A stretch of DNA of 64,000 bases from Brucella thiophenivorans (GTDB lineage: Bacteria; Pseudomonadota; Alphaproteobacteria; Rhizobiales; Rhizobiaceae): positions 496,001-560,000 of the forward strand of contig NZ_NNRJ01000051.1 in NCBI RefSeq assembly GCF_002252445.1, in the 5' to 3' direction. The notes beneath the pieces are model-generated. The model was not told the origin of the DNA. It ran no database searches and saw only the letters and a program-made list of their open reading frames with translations. The position numbers and the translations under genes were made by a program. Of this stretch, positions 1 through 10,083 are shown piece after piece. Positions within the stretch are counted from its first letter, which is position 1; every line of letters starts with the position of its first letter.

Positions 1-1
1 G

Positions 2-2518
2 GGCATCGCCATCGCCTTGCTGGCAATCTATGTTTTGGAAAACCTTCTCCAGAATACATCACGCAAGGATACGCTTGAAGCTTTCCATGATATTCCATGG
101 ACGGTCATGGGCCTTGCTATATTTTTCACTATGCTCAGTTACGCTGCGGTAGCACTCTATGACGTGGTTGCCGTCGAAACGATTGCGCCCAACCAGATAC
201 CCCGCCGCATTGCTGCGGTTGCCGGCGCGGCGGGCTATGCAATTTCTAATGCCATTGGCTTTTCACTACTGACTGGCGGAGCACTTCGCTATCGTATCTA
301 TGCGGCCGAAGGCATCAGCCTGTCGGATATTGGCAAAATCGTCGGCACCTCATGGTTTGCAATCTGGTTTGCGCTTATCATCATGGTGGGTGCAGCGCTG
401 CTGATTGATCCGCAAGACGTGCCATGGATTTCTGCAATCGATTCCCGCATCGATATTATTGCCGGCATTGTCATTTTGGGCGGAATTGCATGGCTGATCT
501 ACTGGCTGTCGCATGGTCAGCGTACGCTTCGCTTAGGTTCGCTTAGCCTGCGCCTGCCCAATTCGAAAGGCGCAATCACACAGATTTTTGCAGGTCTTGT
601 CGATGTTGGCGCTGCGGCTGCAACGCTTTACGTACTGATGCCACAGGACGCAGTGCCAAGCTTTGCAGTCTTCTCGCTTGTTTATGTTATTGCAATTGTG
701 CTCGGCATTGCCAGTCATGCACCCGGTGGGCTTGGAGCCTTTGAGGCAACAATCATCGCGGGGCTTGGCATCGGCGACAATCCGCAAGCCATTGCTGGTC
801 TGCTTGCTTATCGCGTGATCTATACCGTCATGCCGCTTGTGGTTTCCACAATAGGACTTCTCATATGGGAAGCCATGCGCCGCAGACAAATGCTGGGTCG
901 ACAAGCCAAATTTGCAAAACGTCTGGTCGAACCGCTAATACCTAGTCTTTCCGCCAGCATCATCTTTCTTGGCGGTATCATTCTGCTGGTATCGGGTGCG
1001 ACACCCGACATGCGCTACCGGGTAAAAATTCTCTCCGGCGTTGTGCCTGAATTTTTCGTGGAAACCTCCCATCTTGCAGCAAGCCTTGTTGGGGTTGCCC
1101 TATTAATCGTAGCGCGTGGTCTGTTCAAGCGACTGGAGCGCGCTTGGATTGCAGCGCTTGTATTGCTGCTTTGTGGTGCGGTGTTCTCGCTCGCAAAGGG
1201 GCTTGATTGGGAAGAAGCAACCATTCTTTGCCTGTTCGCTTTAGCTCTTTGGGGGTTTCGCGATTCCTTTTACAGGCGACCAATCTCCGGGCCCTTTGAA
1301 CTAAGCTGGAGCTGGATAGGGTCAGTCGGCACGACAGTCATTGTTTCCACATGGCTGGGTTTTTTCGTCTATCGTCATGTCGAATATTCCAACAATCTAT
1401 GGTGGGATTTTGCATGGAACGACAATGCTCCTCGCTTTCTGCGTGCAACGGTGCTGGTTTTTGCAGTTGTAGCAGCCGTTGGCCTCAATTCGATTATCAA
1501 CCGACACAGCCAGCGCAAGCGGAAACGTGATTATTCGATACCCGATGCGGTGCCTGAACTTGTTGCGCAATGCCCGCATACCGATGCAGCGCTTGCTCTT
1601 CTTGGCGACAAACAGTTCCTGCTCTCTCCCGACAAGAACGCTTTCATTATGTATGCGCAATCCGGCGGCAGCCTGATCGCTCTCGGTGAACCGATTGGCG
1701 ACAAACAGGCTGCGAAGGAACTGGCGTGGTCGTTCCACAGCTTGGCCGACAAAATGGCTCTGCGCACCGTCTTTTATGGCATTGGACCGAATAGCCTGCC
1801 ACTATTCCTCGACATGGGGCTGGTGGCGCTAAAACTTGGCGAAGTGGCGCGTGTCGAGCTCGCCGACTTTTCGCTTGAAGGGCCGCGTCGCCAGCCATTC
1901 CGTTATGCAGATCGCAAGATTGATAAGGATGGACTGACATTTGAAGTCATCGACGTGAAAGACGTTGCACCGCTGGTTCCGCGCCTGCGTGAAATATCCG
2001 ATGCATGGCTCGACCATAAATCAGGCAGCGAAAAGGGCTTTTCGCTTGGATATTTCGATGACGATTACATGGAACGCTTCGATGTGGCAGTGCTTAAAAA
2101 GGACGGCGAGATTGTTGCTTTTGCCAATCTTTGGCGCGGCGCGGATAAATATGAAATCACCGTTGATCTGATGCGTTACATGCCCAATGTCCATAAGCTT
2201 CTGATGGATGCACTTTTTGCAAAACTGCTTATGTATAGCAAGGATCAGGGCTATAAGTGGTTCAATCTTGGGGCTGCGCCGCTTTCAGGGCTAAACCGCA
2301 GCAGGCTCGCCTCGCGCTGGAACCGCTTTGGTTCCTTCATCTACCGGCGCGGTGCCGACCTCTATCATTTTGACGGCCTCAAAGCCTTCAAAGAAAAATT
2401 CGATCCGATCTGGACGCCGCATTACATGGTTTGCCCCGGTGGTCTTGAAACACCGCGCACGCTTATCGACGCCACGACATTGATCAATGGCAGCCCTCTG
2501 GAGTTTATCCGTAAATGA
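2..2518 (+). CDS. mprF: MprF/LpiA phosphatidylglycerol lysyltransferase, 5' end cut off by the window
   Basis: The reading frame is open to the left edge, so the N-terminus is missing; 838 residues remain, close to the usual ~850-870. The first half is a multi-pass membrane flippase domain, with the [13 protein letters not shown] stretch typical of this family. The C-terminal third is the cytosolic GNAT-like synthase domain (DUF2156), with [12 protein letters not shown] near the end. The enzyme moves lysine from Lys-tRNA to phosphatidylglycerol and flips the product outward, which lowers surface charge and protects against cationic peptides and acid. It overlaps the next gene by 4 bp (ATGA), and in rhizobia the lpiA-acvB pairing is known. 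Lysine rather than alanine as substrate is inferred from that pairing. Confidence 0.93.
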   Translation, partial: GIAIALLAIYVLENLLQNTSRKDTLEAFHDIPWTVMGLAIFFTMLSYAAVALYDVVAVETIAPNQIPRRIAAVAGAAGYAISNAIGFSLLTGGALRYRIYAAEGISLSDIGKIVGTSWFAIWFALIIMVGAALLIDPQDVPWISAIDSRIDIIAGIVILGGIAWLIYWLSHGQRTLRLGSLSLRLPNSKGAITQIFAGLVDVGAAAATLYVLMPQDAVPSFAVFSLVYVIAIVLGIASHAPGGLGAFEATIIAGLGIGDNPQAIAGLLAYRVIYTVMPLVVSTIGLLIWEAMRRRQMLGRQAKFAKRLVEPLIPSLSASIIFLGGIILLVSGATPDMRYRVKILSGVVPEFFVETSHLAASLVGVALLIVARGLFKRLERAWIAALVLLLCGAVFSLAKGLDWEEATILCLFALALWGFRDSFYRRPISGPFELSWSWIGSVGTTVIVSTWLGFFVYRHVEYSNNLWWDFAWNDNAPRFLRATVLVFAVVAAVGLNSIINRHSQRKRKRDYSIPDAVPELVAQCPHTDAALALLGDKQFLLSPDKNAFIMYAQSGGSLIALGEPIGDKQAAKELAWSFHSLADKMALRTVFYGIGPNSLPLFLDMGLVALKLGEVARVELADFSLEGPRRQPFRYADRKIDKDGLTFEVIDVKDVAPLVPRLREISDAWLDHKSGSEKGFSLGYFDDDYMERFDVAVLKKDGEIVAFANLWRGADKYEITVDLMRYMPNVHKLLMDALFAKLLMYSKDQGYKWFNLGAAPLSGLNRSRLASRWNRFGSFIYRRGADLYHFDGLKAFKEKFDPIWTPHYMVCPGGLETPRTLIDATTLINGSPLEFIRK

Positions 2519-3927
2519 AGAAGCGACGCATTCTTTTGACTGTCCTTGGGTTGGCCTTGCTCGGTGGTGCTGGCGCCTATGCTGCGCTGCATCCGGGCAA
2601 AATTGCGCGTCAATGGGCACAGTTTTTCAATGCAGATGAGCCCGTCATCCATGCAAGTGCCGAACGGCTGTTGAATATCCCGGTCTATATGCCAAAAAAT
2701 GATCCGGTTGGTCTTGCGATCCTTCTCAGCGATGAAAACGGCATCGGAGATAATGAACGCGCCTATATGGATGCGATGCTTGCGCGTAATATCATCGTTC
2801 TTCCTGTCGAACTTGGTCCGTGGCGCGCAGCACTCGATAAGGAGGATGGCGAGTGTAACTACCTCGACTCCGACTTTGAGGCCATCGCCAAAGAAGCGCT
2901 ACGCGGGCTTGATCTTGACGTCTATTTTCATCCAGTCGTAACAGGCATTGGCCAAGGCGCAACGATCGCCTATGCAGCAGCAGCAGATTCACCTGATGCG
3001 ACCATTGCAGGTGCAATCGCTCTTGATCCGACACCTGCAAAAACTCGCCTGCCCTCCTGTACGGAAGAAGCCGAAGCGACCAAAGCCCCTGATGGCGGCT
3101 TCAGCTATGACTATGATGCGCGCATGCCTGTTTCTACCCTTGTGATCGGACCAACAGGCTCACAGGTCAACAATCCAGTTGAGGCGCGACAGAAGAAAGT
3201 TGCCGTGCTCCAATCGGGTCCAGATTTTCCAGCCCGCATGAAAATGGCGGTCGACAATGTCGTTGCCATGGCCGATCAGGATGCCAAGAATGAAGCTCTG
3301 CCGATCGTTGACCTCCCAGCAAAGGGTGGCAAAGGCGATATGGTCGCGGTATTCTATTCCGGCGATGGCGGCTGGCGCGATCTCGACAAATCGATTGGCG
3401 AATGGCTGCAAGCCAATGGTGTTCATGTAATTGGCGTTGATTCCTTGCGCTATTTCTGGTCAGAACGCACACCGGAAGAAATTGCACGCGATACGACAGC
3501 CATGATCGAAAAGGCTGATCCGACCGGCAAATTGCCTGTGGCCGTTCTTGGCTATTCGTTCGGGGCGGATACATTTCCGTTTGCGTGGAAATATCTTGAT
3601 AAATCCATACAGGACCGCACAAAAATGGTCGGGCTTCTGGGCGTTGAAACCACCACGACATTTCAGGTTTCAATTGAAGGCTGGCTTGGCATGGATGGTG
3701 ACAAGGATGTGGTTCCAGCCATCTCGTCAATCCCACTTGATCGTGTTGTCTGCGTCTATGGTGAAGAGGAAGACGATACGGCATGTACTGCGCCGGAGCT
3801 TAAGGGCGCGGATTTAATGAAGCTGTCAGGCGGTCATCATTTCGATGAAAATTATGAGCCGATAGCGGCAGCACTGCTTGAGAAAATGCGTGCGCGTGCA
3901 GGCTTGCCGCCTCGCCCTGCAAGTTAA
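2515..3927 (+). CDS. acvB: AcvB/VirJ-family periplasmic alpha/beta hydrolase
   Basis: 470 residues. An N-terminal hydrophobic segment (about residues 5-25, after KKRR) acts as signal or anchor, so the protein is periplasmic. The C-terminal half is an alpha/beta hydrolase with nucleophile motif GYSFGAD (Ser348). [10 protein letters not shown] motif earlier in that domain and a HHFDENYE motif near the end (catalytic His) fit the VirJ domain. AcvB of Agrobacterium has been reported to hydrolyse lysyl-phosphatidylglycerol, so here it would balance the MprF product made by the upstream gene, with which it overlaps by 4 bp. The upstream half is a second, degenerate hydrolase-like domain, which makes this the long AcvB form rather than the short VirJ form. 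Confidence 0.9.
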   Translation: MKKRRILLTVLGLALLGGAGAYAALHPGKIARQWAQFFNADEPVIHASAERLLNIPVYMPKNDPVGLAILLSDENGIGDNERAYMDAMLARNIIVLPVELGPWRAALDKEDGECNYLDSDFEAIAKEALRGLDLDVYFHPVVTGIGQGATIAYAAAADSPDATIAGAIALDPTPAKTRLPSCTEEAEATKAPDGGFSYDYDARMPVSTLVIGPTGSQVNNPVEARQKKVAVLQSGPDFPARMKMAVDNVVAMADQDAKNEALPIVDLPAKGGKGDMVAVFYSGDGGWRDLDKSIGEWLQANGVHVIGVDSLRYFWSERTPEEIARDTTAMIEKADPTGKLPVAVLGYSFGADTFPFAWKYLDKSIQDRTKMVGLLGVETTTTFQVSIEGWLGMDGDKDVVPAISSIPLDRVVCVYGEEEDDTACTAPELKGADLMKLSGGHHFDENYEPIAAALLEKMRARAGLPPRPAS

Positions 3928-3932
3928 AATGA

Positions 3933-3958
3933 AAGGCACCGGTTTTCACCGGTGCCTT
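3933..3958. terminator. Bidirectional hairpin terminator between acvB and the PepSY gene
   Basis: An 11-bp perfect stem (3933-3943 with 3948-3958) and a 4-nt loop lie between two convergent stop codons. The site is placed to end both transcripts. Confidence 0.8.
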
Positions 3959-3960
3959 AT

Positions 3961-5370
3961 TTATGCAGCCGTCGAACCCCGCATTTTCCAACGCAACAGA
4001 TCAACGATCAGAAAAACTATCAGGCTTAGTCCGATCATTGGCAAAGCCCAGCCAATTGCGGCAGCTACGAATAGCGTCGCAAGCTTCTGTACCTTGCTGA
4101 GATATAGCCAGCTCTGGATCAGCGTTTTCGGCATTGATCCTGCAGGCGGGCGCTTCTGCCACCAGATGCGATAACCATAGATGATCACGACGATGAGCGA
4201 AAAGCCAAGCAGGGCCATGACGATCTGATTTGCCACGCCAAACAAGACACCCATGTGCAAATCAATTCCCCAGCGAATGAGTTTCGCAACAATTGGGAAA
4301 GTTTCAAAATCTGCCCTGCTGATCACTTTCATGTCGCGCGGATCAATGGCAATGGTATCGACCTGTGTTGGCCAAGAGCGATCATATTCACGAACCAGCC
4401 ATGCCTGATCATCTTTTCGCGGGGGGCGAATTTCCAGCATTGGCGATTGCAGGCCGGACTCACGCGACAAGAGATTTACTGCATCAAGCTGGCTGACATA
4501 ATCGACTGCAGGCAATTGAGCATTACTTTCTGCATGGCCTGCATGATCATGATGTTCGGCGTGTGGATCGGCGGCAACAACAGGCTGATCAAGCGCAACC
4601 GAAACAGAAGGCGTTATCCAACCAACAGCCGCGCGAAATTCATCAATGCGGCCACCCGCCAGTTGCGACCACGTCATGCCGGTTGCAGAAACAAAAAGAA
4701 GACCTGCGGCAATCCATATGCCAATTTGTCCATGCAGACGGCGGGTGCGCAAATGCGCATTTTGTCTGGACTTCGCGTTGCGTCTTACATCACGCTTCCA
4801 CCACCAGAGCAGAACGCCTCCAAGCGCTATAACCCACAGCCATGATGCTGCAAGCTCGCTATAATAGCGCCCCCAGTCTCCAAGCATCAAATTGCGATGC
4901 AGATAATCAATGGAAGCACGCAAAGGCAGAATGCCACTTGTTCCATAGGCGACCAGATCACCCTTGACCGCAAGCGTTATAGGATCGACAAAAATTGCAC
5001 GGGTTTCAGATTCTCCCAGACCCGGCTCACTGAACATGACGCGCGTGTTCCAGCCCGGTCCTGTCGATGGGCGAACGGCAAAAAGTCGTGAATCATCACC
5101 GATGAAATTGCGTGCCGCTTGCACCTGATCAGCCAGAGGCTGTACTGTCCCCATAGATATTGTGCGCAACTGATCGCGATAGATTACGTTCTCAAGCTGC
5201 GGCGTGAGCACGTAAAGCGTGCCGGTAATCGCCGCAATCAGGATGAACGGGCTTACAAACAGCCCCACATAAAAGTGCAGCCGCGTGATAAACGCTTTTA
5301 AACTCGCATTTGAGGTCGCCGTCGACGAACCAGCCTTAGATTTTGCATTTGGCAACGAGGTGTCGGTCAT
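3961..5370 (-). CDS. PepSY-associated TM protein (iron-regulated membrane protein family)
   Basis: 469 residues from the chosen ATG at 5370. The frame stays open to 5493, but the extra 41 residues look non-coding. The order is a short Ser/Ala-rich cytosolic N-terminus, a first TM (about residues 30-52, FYVGLFVSPFILIAAITGTLYVLTP), a PepSY-containing periplasmic region, two further TMs, a His-rich periplasmic stretch (DPHAEHHDHAGHAESN), a second PepSY part, and a C-terminal pair of TMs. Members of this family often accompany siderophore or copper uptake genes and may act as ferric or cupric reductases; that role is inferred. The His-rich loop suggests metal binding. The small DUF2946-like gene upstream on the same strand is a usual partner. 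Confidence 0.85.
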   Translation of the reverse strand: MTDTSLPNAKSKAGSSTATSNASLKAFITRLHFYVGLFVSPFILIAAITGTLYVLTPQLENVIYRDQLRTISMGTVQPLADQVQAARNFIGDDSRLFAVRPSTGPGWNTRVMFSEPGLGESETRAIFVDPITLAVKGDLVAYGTSGILPLRASIDYLHRNLMLGDWGRYYSELAASWLWVIALGGVLLWWWKRDVRRNAKSRQNAHLRTRRLHGQIGIWIAAGLLFVSATGMTWSQLAGGRIDEFRAAVGWITPSVSVALDQPVVAADPHAEHHDHAGHAESNAQLPAVDYVSQLDAVNLLSRESGLQSPMLEIRPPRKDDQAWLVREYDRSWPTQVDTIAIDPRDMKVISRADFETFPIVAKLIRWGIDLHMGVLFGVANQIVMALLGFSLIVVIIYGYRIWWQKRPPAGSMPKTLIQSWLYLSKVQKLATLFVAAAIGWALPMIGLSLIVFLIVDLLRWKMRGSTAA

Positions 5371-5515
5371 TGCGGCACCGATTTCGTCAAGCGATCCGCA
5401 TAGAAATAAGAAGAAAACATTGGCATCTCCAGCCTGTGTAAAACAGCCGAGCCATATGCATCTCGCATCACTGAGAATGCGAAAAAGCTGCATATCGCCG
5501 GATATGGTTCATGTG

Positions 5516-5914
5516 TCAGCTGAAAACTTCAGGCGGTCCCGTGGGGAAATAAGTTGTTGCCAGATGGCTGGGCGGACCCACAACAAGAAAATACCCGGCA
5601 TATTGTGCGGTAACAAATATGAAATTATAGGCAAATGCGAGTGTTTGCCCAATAACGCCAGTGCCAACGGCACAAGCCGCCTGACAAAGCGTCGAGCAGC
5701 ATGAGCGCGCCAAATCCTTCAGCGGCGCTTCAGTATCGGTCGCCTCAGCATTGTGGATCGAGCAGATGACCGGGATTGGTCCATTGGACCACGCAACCAT
5801 CGAAGCTTGCGCATAGGAAGTGATAATGCCTTGAAACAAAATAACAAGCGCAATCGATGCCACCCAGAGGATTGCTTCAAACTTGTCACCAATTACTCTG
5901 GCTTTGAGGCTCAT
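5516..5914 (-). CDS. Small membrane protein, DUF2946-like
   Basis: 132 residues with an N-terminal hydrophobic segment (about 15-35), a Cys/His-bearing stretch (ICSIHNAEATD, then ARSCCSTLCQAAC), a second hydrophobic part and a Pro-rich tail ending PTGPPEVFS. This layout matches the DUF2946 proteins often found beside PepSY-type or copper-related membrane proteins. The gene sits 145 bp upstream of the PepSY gene on the same strand. No clear ribosome-binding site precedes the ATG. Function is unknown; metal handling is a guess from the Cys/His content and the neighbour. Confidence 0.6.
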   Translation of the reverse strand: MSLKARVIGDKFEAILWVASIALVILFQGIITSYAQASMVAWSNGPIPVICSIHNAEATDTEAPLKDLARSCCSTLCQAACAVGTGVIGQTLAFAYNFIFVTAQYAGYFLVVGPPSHLATTYFPTGPPEVFS

Positions 5915-6115
5915 GGTTTGTTCATGTCATTGACGTTCCGCCTTGTCACTGTGACAAATGCGAATTTTCAGCGGCATGTTTCTTAATTTATGGAAAACTG
6001 CGGATGCTAACGAGAAAATTGGCTTCTTATTTTAATCTTGCTCACATAAACCATAAAACACAACATCACCAATGCGGGTGCAGTTGATTTTCAAGCGGCG
6101 TGCAAGGGGAAAGAA

Positions 6116-6553
6116 ATGCTTTCAGATTTCATTATAGGGTCTGCTGTTGGCATTATCGTAATGCTGGTTCACTTAACTGCTACCCTTGCAGTGTATTATT
6201 TCGTCCACACCCTTGGAAGCAAGATCAACGAAAACCGCGTGATATTTCTTATCGCATCCTTGATCGGTTTATACATTATACTCTTCATGAGCTTGTGCTG
6301 TAGTGTATCAATCTGGGCCATCACCTATTACCATCTGGGGCTTGTCGATAACTATGGGGACGCTTTCTACACTGCCATGCTCAACTACACGACGCTTGGA
6401 TCTGGTGATCTCAATCAGGTCGTGCAAACACGCTTGTTCGGCCCTATGGCTGCGGCGAGCGGCATTTTGATGTTTAGCTGGGCGGCAGCTTTGCTGGTTT
6501 ATATTATCCAGCTGCATTTGCCCGTCATTCTGAAAAAAAGATGGGAAAAATAG
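6116..6553 (+). CDS. Small ion-channel family protein (2-TM pore domain)
   Basis: 145 residues with three or four hydrophobic segments (about 5-32, 42-70 and 108-135) and a pore loop before the last one. The loop holds TTLGSGD at residues 92-98, which aligns with the K+ selectivity filter TVGYGD; Tyr is replaced by Ser. This is the Ion_trans_2 family, but without a C-terminal RCK/TrkA domain. A basic tail (KKRWEK) ends the protein. The altered filter makes K+ selectivity uncertain. The ATG follows a GGGGAAAG ribosome-binding site. Confidence 0.72.
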   Translation: MLSDFIIGSAVGIIVMLVHLTATLAVYYFVHTLGSKINENRVIFLIASLIGLYIILFMSLCCSVSIWAITYYHLGLVDNYGDAFYTAMLNYTTLGSGDLNQVVQTRLFGPMAAASGILMFSWAAALLVYIIQLHLPVILKKRWEK

Positions 6554-6554
6554 C

Positions 6555-6597
6555 CCGACAAATACGTGCATCCCGCCTTAGCGGGATGCCTTGTCGG
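6555..6597. terminator. Long two-tier hairpin between convergent genes
   Basis: An outer stem (6555-6561 with 6591-6597) encloses a perfect 9-bp inner stem (6568-6576 with 6581-6589, 4-nt loop). It lies directly after the channel gene and before the stop of the opposing lipoprotein gene. No U-run follows, so termination is inferred from position and stability. Confidence 0.6.
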
Positions 6598-6617
6598 CGC
6601 CATAGCGCAGTAATTAG

Positions 6618-6977
6618 TTATTGATCAGACCCAAATATTCTGCGCAATGAACGTTGTGGTGCATTTGTTTCATTCTGAGGCGGCGTTGGCCTCACAACAG
6701 GGCGTTCGTCGGGTCTATTATTCGGGCGTTGCGATGGCCTGTAATAATTATCACCTCTACGAGAAGGTGGTCCGCGATAGTATCGATCATTTCGATAATA
6801 TCTCGAATCATACCGAGGCCCAGAGCGATATACCACGGCGGAACCGCCGTAATACCCGCCATATGACGGCTCGTAATTCCGATAACCATCATTGTACGGA
6901 CTGCCCATACAGCCCGCCAGCCCTAAGCTGAGAAGAACGACCGCAACAGACGAGGAAATCTTCTTCATATTGGCCAT
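6618..6977 (-). CDS. Small Tyr/Arg-rich lipoprotein
   Basis: 119 residues. The start at 6977 (MANMKK) is chosen because a GGAGAG ribosome-binding site lies 5 nt upstream. A type II signal ends at lipobox LAGC (Cys23). The mature part is low-complexity, rich in Tyr, Gly, Arg and Asn (YNDGYRNYEPSYGGYYGG), then Pro/Asn-rich. No enzymatic motif is visible. It is probably an outer-membrane-anchored surface protein of unknown function. Confidence 0.7.
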   Translation of the reverse strand: MANMKKISSSVAVVLLSLGLAGCMGSPYNDGYRNYEPSYGGYYGGSAVVYRSGPRYDSRYYRNDRYYRGPPSRRGDNYYRPSQRPNNRPDERPVVRPTPPQNETNAPQRSLRRIFGSDQ

Positions 6978-7220
6978 GGATTCTCTCCGCATTTGCAAAT
7001 TTTATAAGGAGTTATCCTGCGCATGGATCGTAATAAGGGCAAATCACAATAAAAATACATATGCTAATAAAAGCCCGGATTTAACGAATACCAACCCTAC
7101 AATTCACAACTCTTATGCCGGCTTGTTCAACCTGATTGGTATCGGAATTGATAAAAGCCGCTGCACTATATTTTGCCCAGCGAGACGACTATTTTTGAAT
7201 AATGCTAAAATTGTTGGAAG

Positions 7221-7296
7221 TGGTGAGCGCGCAGGGATTCGAACCCTGGACCTACTGATTAAAAGTCAGTTGCTCTACCGGCTGAGCTACGCGCTC
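7221..7296 (-). tRNA. tRNA-Lys (anticodon UUU)
   Basis: A 76-nt cloverleaf on the minus strand. The acceptor stem GAGCGCG pairs with CGCGCTC, the anticodon loop CTTTTAA gives UUU, the T-loop is TTCGAAT, and the 3' CCA is encoded. Confidence 0.97.
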
Positions 7297-7330
7297 CCTT
7301 ATTGAACAAATCGTCCCAGGAAGTGCGCGG

Positions 7331-7359
7331 AACATACGGGCGGCTTTCGCATTGGTCAA
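7331..7359 (-). promoter_or_regulatory. Promoter of tRNA-Lys
   Basis: Read on the minus strand, TTGACC (7354-7359) and TATGTT (7331-7336) are separated by 17 bp, 35 bp upstream of the tRNA 5' end. The rest of the 7297-7627 gap shows nothing recognisable. Confidence 0.7.
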
Positions 7360-7627
7360 CACCATAAAATCAAGTTTCTCCAACATAATTTCAAAAAATT
7401 AGTGTCCACCGAAAGAAATATGGCGCTCAATCGGCTTGAGGATAAAACCATGACGATAATTCTGGTTCTTTTGCCGTGATTTTGTTCGCCAAGCCCGTTC
7501 GGCAATAGAGATTCGCAGAGCGCTTTGCAGAATCTCAGGAGATCAGAGCTTGAAGAAATCGATTCCTGTTGTTGAAATGATACTGTAGGCTCGGCTCCCG
7601 TAACTCATTCCAAAAGTTCGGTTTTTC

Positions 7628-9322
7628 ATGTCCTTTGTCACAAGCGCTGTTTTTCGGTTCAGACATTCCCTATCCGGTATCGGGCTGGCGCTCGGCACTT
7701 TGTTGTTTGCTGCCGCACTGACTCCAAGCCTCGTTCCGCGAACTTATGTCATGCAGGGCATATTATGCGGGACAGCCGTCGGCTTCGGATATGGTCTTGG
7801 TGTGTTCTGGCGCTGGCTCTGGAATTATCTCGAATTGCCAAAACCTGCTGAACGTTTGCGCAGCAGCGTCAACCTCGCGGTCGGACTGATCTGTCTGGCC
7901 ATCGCGATAGCAGCGCTTTATTTTTCAGCCGGTTGGCAAGATTCCGTGCGATCCGTAATGGCTATGGAACCGGTACCAAGTGCATATCCGGCAAGCGTTT
8001 GTGGACTAGCAGTCGCTACATTTCTAGTTCTATTGCTGCTCGCGCGGGCCCTCATCGGGTTGGGGCGCTTCATTTCAGCAAAGATACATCGCCTTTTGCC
8101 GCGCAGAGTTGCCAACGTTGCTGGCGTAGTGGTCACGATTGTGCTCATCTGGACAATCGCCAACGGTCTTCTGATACAGTCTGCATTCAGATTAGCCGAT
8201 CGTTCATTCAGTGAACTTGATGCGCGTATTGAGCCTGATCGCCCGCAACCGGTTGCTGCCGACAAGACAGGAAGCGCTGCATCTTTGTTGAACTGGGAGC
8301 AACTGGGACGCGCCGGACGTGAATTTGTGGCCTCCGGGCCGGAAGCCTCTGCAATCTCATCTATTACCGGACGTCCAGCAATTGATCCCGTCCGCGTTTA
8401 TGCGGGATTGAATGTAGCAGATCAACCAAGGCAACGTGCACAGCGCGCACTTGAGGAACTCAAGCGACAAAATGGATTTGATCGCTCGATCCTTGTCATC
8501 ATTACTCCAACCGGAACAGGCTGGGTTGATCCTGCCGCCATGAATGGACTGGAATTTCTTCATGATGGCAATGTAGCAAGCATCGCGATGCAATATTCCT
8601 ATCTGAACAGCCCGCTATCACTGCTGTTCCAGCCGGAATACGGGGCAGAAGCCTCCCGCGCTTTGTTTACAACCGTATATAACTACTGGAAAACTTTGCC
8701 AAAAGATCAGCGTCCGCGCTTATATCTCTACGGTCTAAGCCTCGGATCGATGAATTCTGAAAAGTCGGTCGCGCTGTTTGAAATGCTTGAAGACCCTATC
8801 AATGGCGCCTTGTGGGCAGGGCCACCCTTTCCAAGTCAGAACTGGAAGGAAATTACGAGAGAGCGAAATGCAGGCACGCCGGAATGGTTGCCAGTGTTTC
8901 GGGATGGTTCTTTCACGCGCTTTATGAACCAGCACGGACAGGCACCGGGGAATGGTGATCGGTGGGGTCCGATGCGCATTGTCTATCTGCAATATGCCAG
9001 CGACGCCGTGACATTTTTCGACAGCCACGCATTCTATCGCCAACCGGAATGGATGAATGCCCCGCGCGGGTTTGACGTTTCGCCAGAACTACGTTGGTAT
9101 CCGGTGGTCACGATGCTGCAACTGGCGCTGGATATGGCTTTCGCTACTACGACGCCGCTTGGCTATGGCCATGTCTATGCACCCGAAGATTATGTCGATG
9201 CGTGGATTAAAGTCACCAATGTCAGCAACTGGAACGATGATCAAATCAACCGGCTCAAGCAGTATCTACATCATCAGATGGCGGGTGAGGACGTTGAAGG
9301 ATATGACCAACGCGGGGGGTAA
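7628..9322 (+). CDS. Membrane-anchored alpha/beta hydrolase (Abhydrolase_9 family)
   Basis: 564 residues. The N-terminal ~190 residues carry four or five TM segments, as in the Abhydrolase_9 N-terminal domain. The C-terminal ~330 residues are the hydrolase domain. The nucleophile elbow is YGLSLGS with Ser371, and a late GYGHVYAPEDY stretch supplies the probable catalytic His. Family members are found in actinobacteria and rhizobia and are thought to act on lipids or esters at the membrane; no substrate is established. The gene stands alone and ends at a terminator shared with the convergent BA14K-like gene. Confidence 0.85.
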   Translation: MSFVTSAVFRFRHSLSGIGLALGTLLFAAALTPSLVPRTYVMQGILCGTAVGFGYGLGVFWRWLWNYLELPKPAERLRSSVNLAVGLICLAIAIAALYFSAGWQDSVRSVMAMEPVPSAYPASVCGLAVATFLVLLLLARALIGLGRFISAKIHRLLPRRVANVAGVVVTIVLIWTIANGLLIQSAFRLADRSFSELDARIEPDRPQPVAADKTGSAASLLNWEQLGRAGREFVASGPEASAISSITGRPAIDPVRVYAGLNVADQPRQRAQRALEELKRQNGFDRSILVIITPTGTGWVDPAAMNGLEFLHDGNVASIAMQYSYLNSPLSLLFQPEYGAEASRALFTTVYNYWKTLPKDQRPRLYLYGLSLGSMNSEKSVALFEMLEDPINGALWAGPPFPSQNWKEITRERNAGTPEWLPVFRDGSFTRFMNQHGQAPGNGDRWGPMRIVYLQYASDAVTFFDSHAFYRQPEWMNAPRGFDVSPELRWYPVVTMLQLALDMAFATTTPLGYGHVYAPEDYVDAWIKVTNVSNWNDDQINRLKQYLHHQMAGEDVEGYDQRGG

Positions 9323-9330
9323 ATAATAAC

Positions 9331-9351
9331 AGCCGCCCTTGCGAGGCGGCT
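9331..9351. terminator. Bidirectional terminator hairpin
   Basis: A 7-bp GC-rich stem (9331-9337 with 9345-9351) and 7-nt loop. A T-rich tail (GGAATTTTTA) follows on the plus strand, and the gap lies between convergent genes. Confidence 0.7.
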
Positions 9352-9379
9352 GGAATTTTTAAAACCTGAATTGCTATTC

Positions 9380-9910
9380 TCAATAAGGCGAATAACACTG
9401 CTGACGGGGACCATTATAAGGCTGGAACGTATTGTCGGAAGCGCGATACGAACGATAGCGATTATAACACCACTGAACATGGTTGTTGCTGTAACGATAA
9501 ACCGGCTGCGGGGCTGGCTGGGAGGCGATCGCACCGCCAACGATTGCACCGGCGCCGAAAGCAGCCAGCGGATACCACCAGCCGTCATTGTGACGACGAT
9601 AGCCCTGACGATAATTATTATAGCCGCGATGCCCATTCCAATAGCCCGGACGTGGACGGTGATTGCCGTTCCAGCCGGGACGTGGGCCGGGGCGATGACC
9701 ATTCCAACCAGGACGCGGACCCGGACGATGGCCGTTCCAACGGCGGTCGCCGTGGCGGCGGTAGCGATCATCACGGACCTGATGAACATTATCACTGCCA
9801 GCAATCTGAGCAGTAGGCATGACCGGAGCCGCAGAAACAGGTGCCATGGCACCGATTAGAAAAGTCGCTCCGATCAAGCCAACCATCATTTTTTTCAAAG
9901 GATCTATCAT
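9380..9910 (-). CDS. BA14K-like exported protein with Arg/Pro/Gly/Trp repeats
   Basis: 176 residues from ATG 9910, chosen for the GGAGAAGAAG ribosome-binding site just upstream. A signal peptide ([20 protein letters not shown], ending about MAPVSAA) precedes a low-complexity region with tandem [11 protein letters not shown] units. After it comes a hydrophobic [12 protein letters not shown] segment and a C-terminal [27 protein letters not shown] region, where the Cys, Trp and Tyr pattern matches the BA14K family. Brucella BA14K is an immunoreactive protein with reported lectin-like activity and a role in smooth LPS. This homologue is longer because of the repeats. Confidence 0.85.
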   Translation of the reverse strand: MIDPLKKMMVGLIGATFLIGAMAPVSAAPVMPTAQIAGSDNVHQVRDDRYRRHGDRRWNGHRPGPRPGWNGHRPGPRPGWNGNHRPRPGYWNGHRGYNNYRQGYRRHNDGWWYPLAAFGAGAIVGGAIASQPAPQPVYRYSNNHVQWCYNRYRSYRASDNTFQPYNGPRQQCYSPY

Positions 9911-10083
9911 CTTCTTCTCCAGTTCAACTGCACGCATCATCACAAAGGTCAGATGAACCTGTGCTGAATGATAGTCAAAAATATATAGCACCCTAAATAT
10001 CTGACAAGGGTTCTAAGCCTGAGCATGACAGAGGCATTTTGACATCTAGCGGTACACCAATAAAAGCGTCATATGCTGCGATC

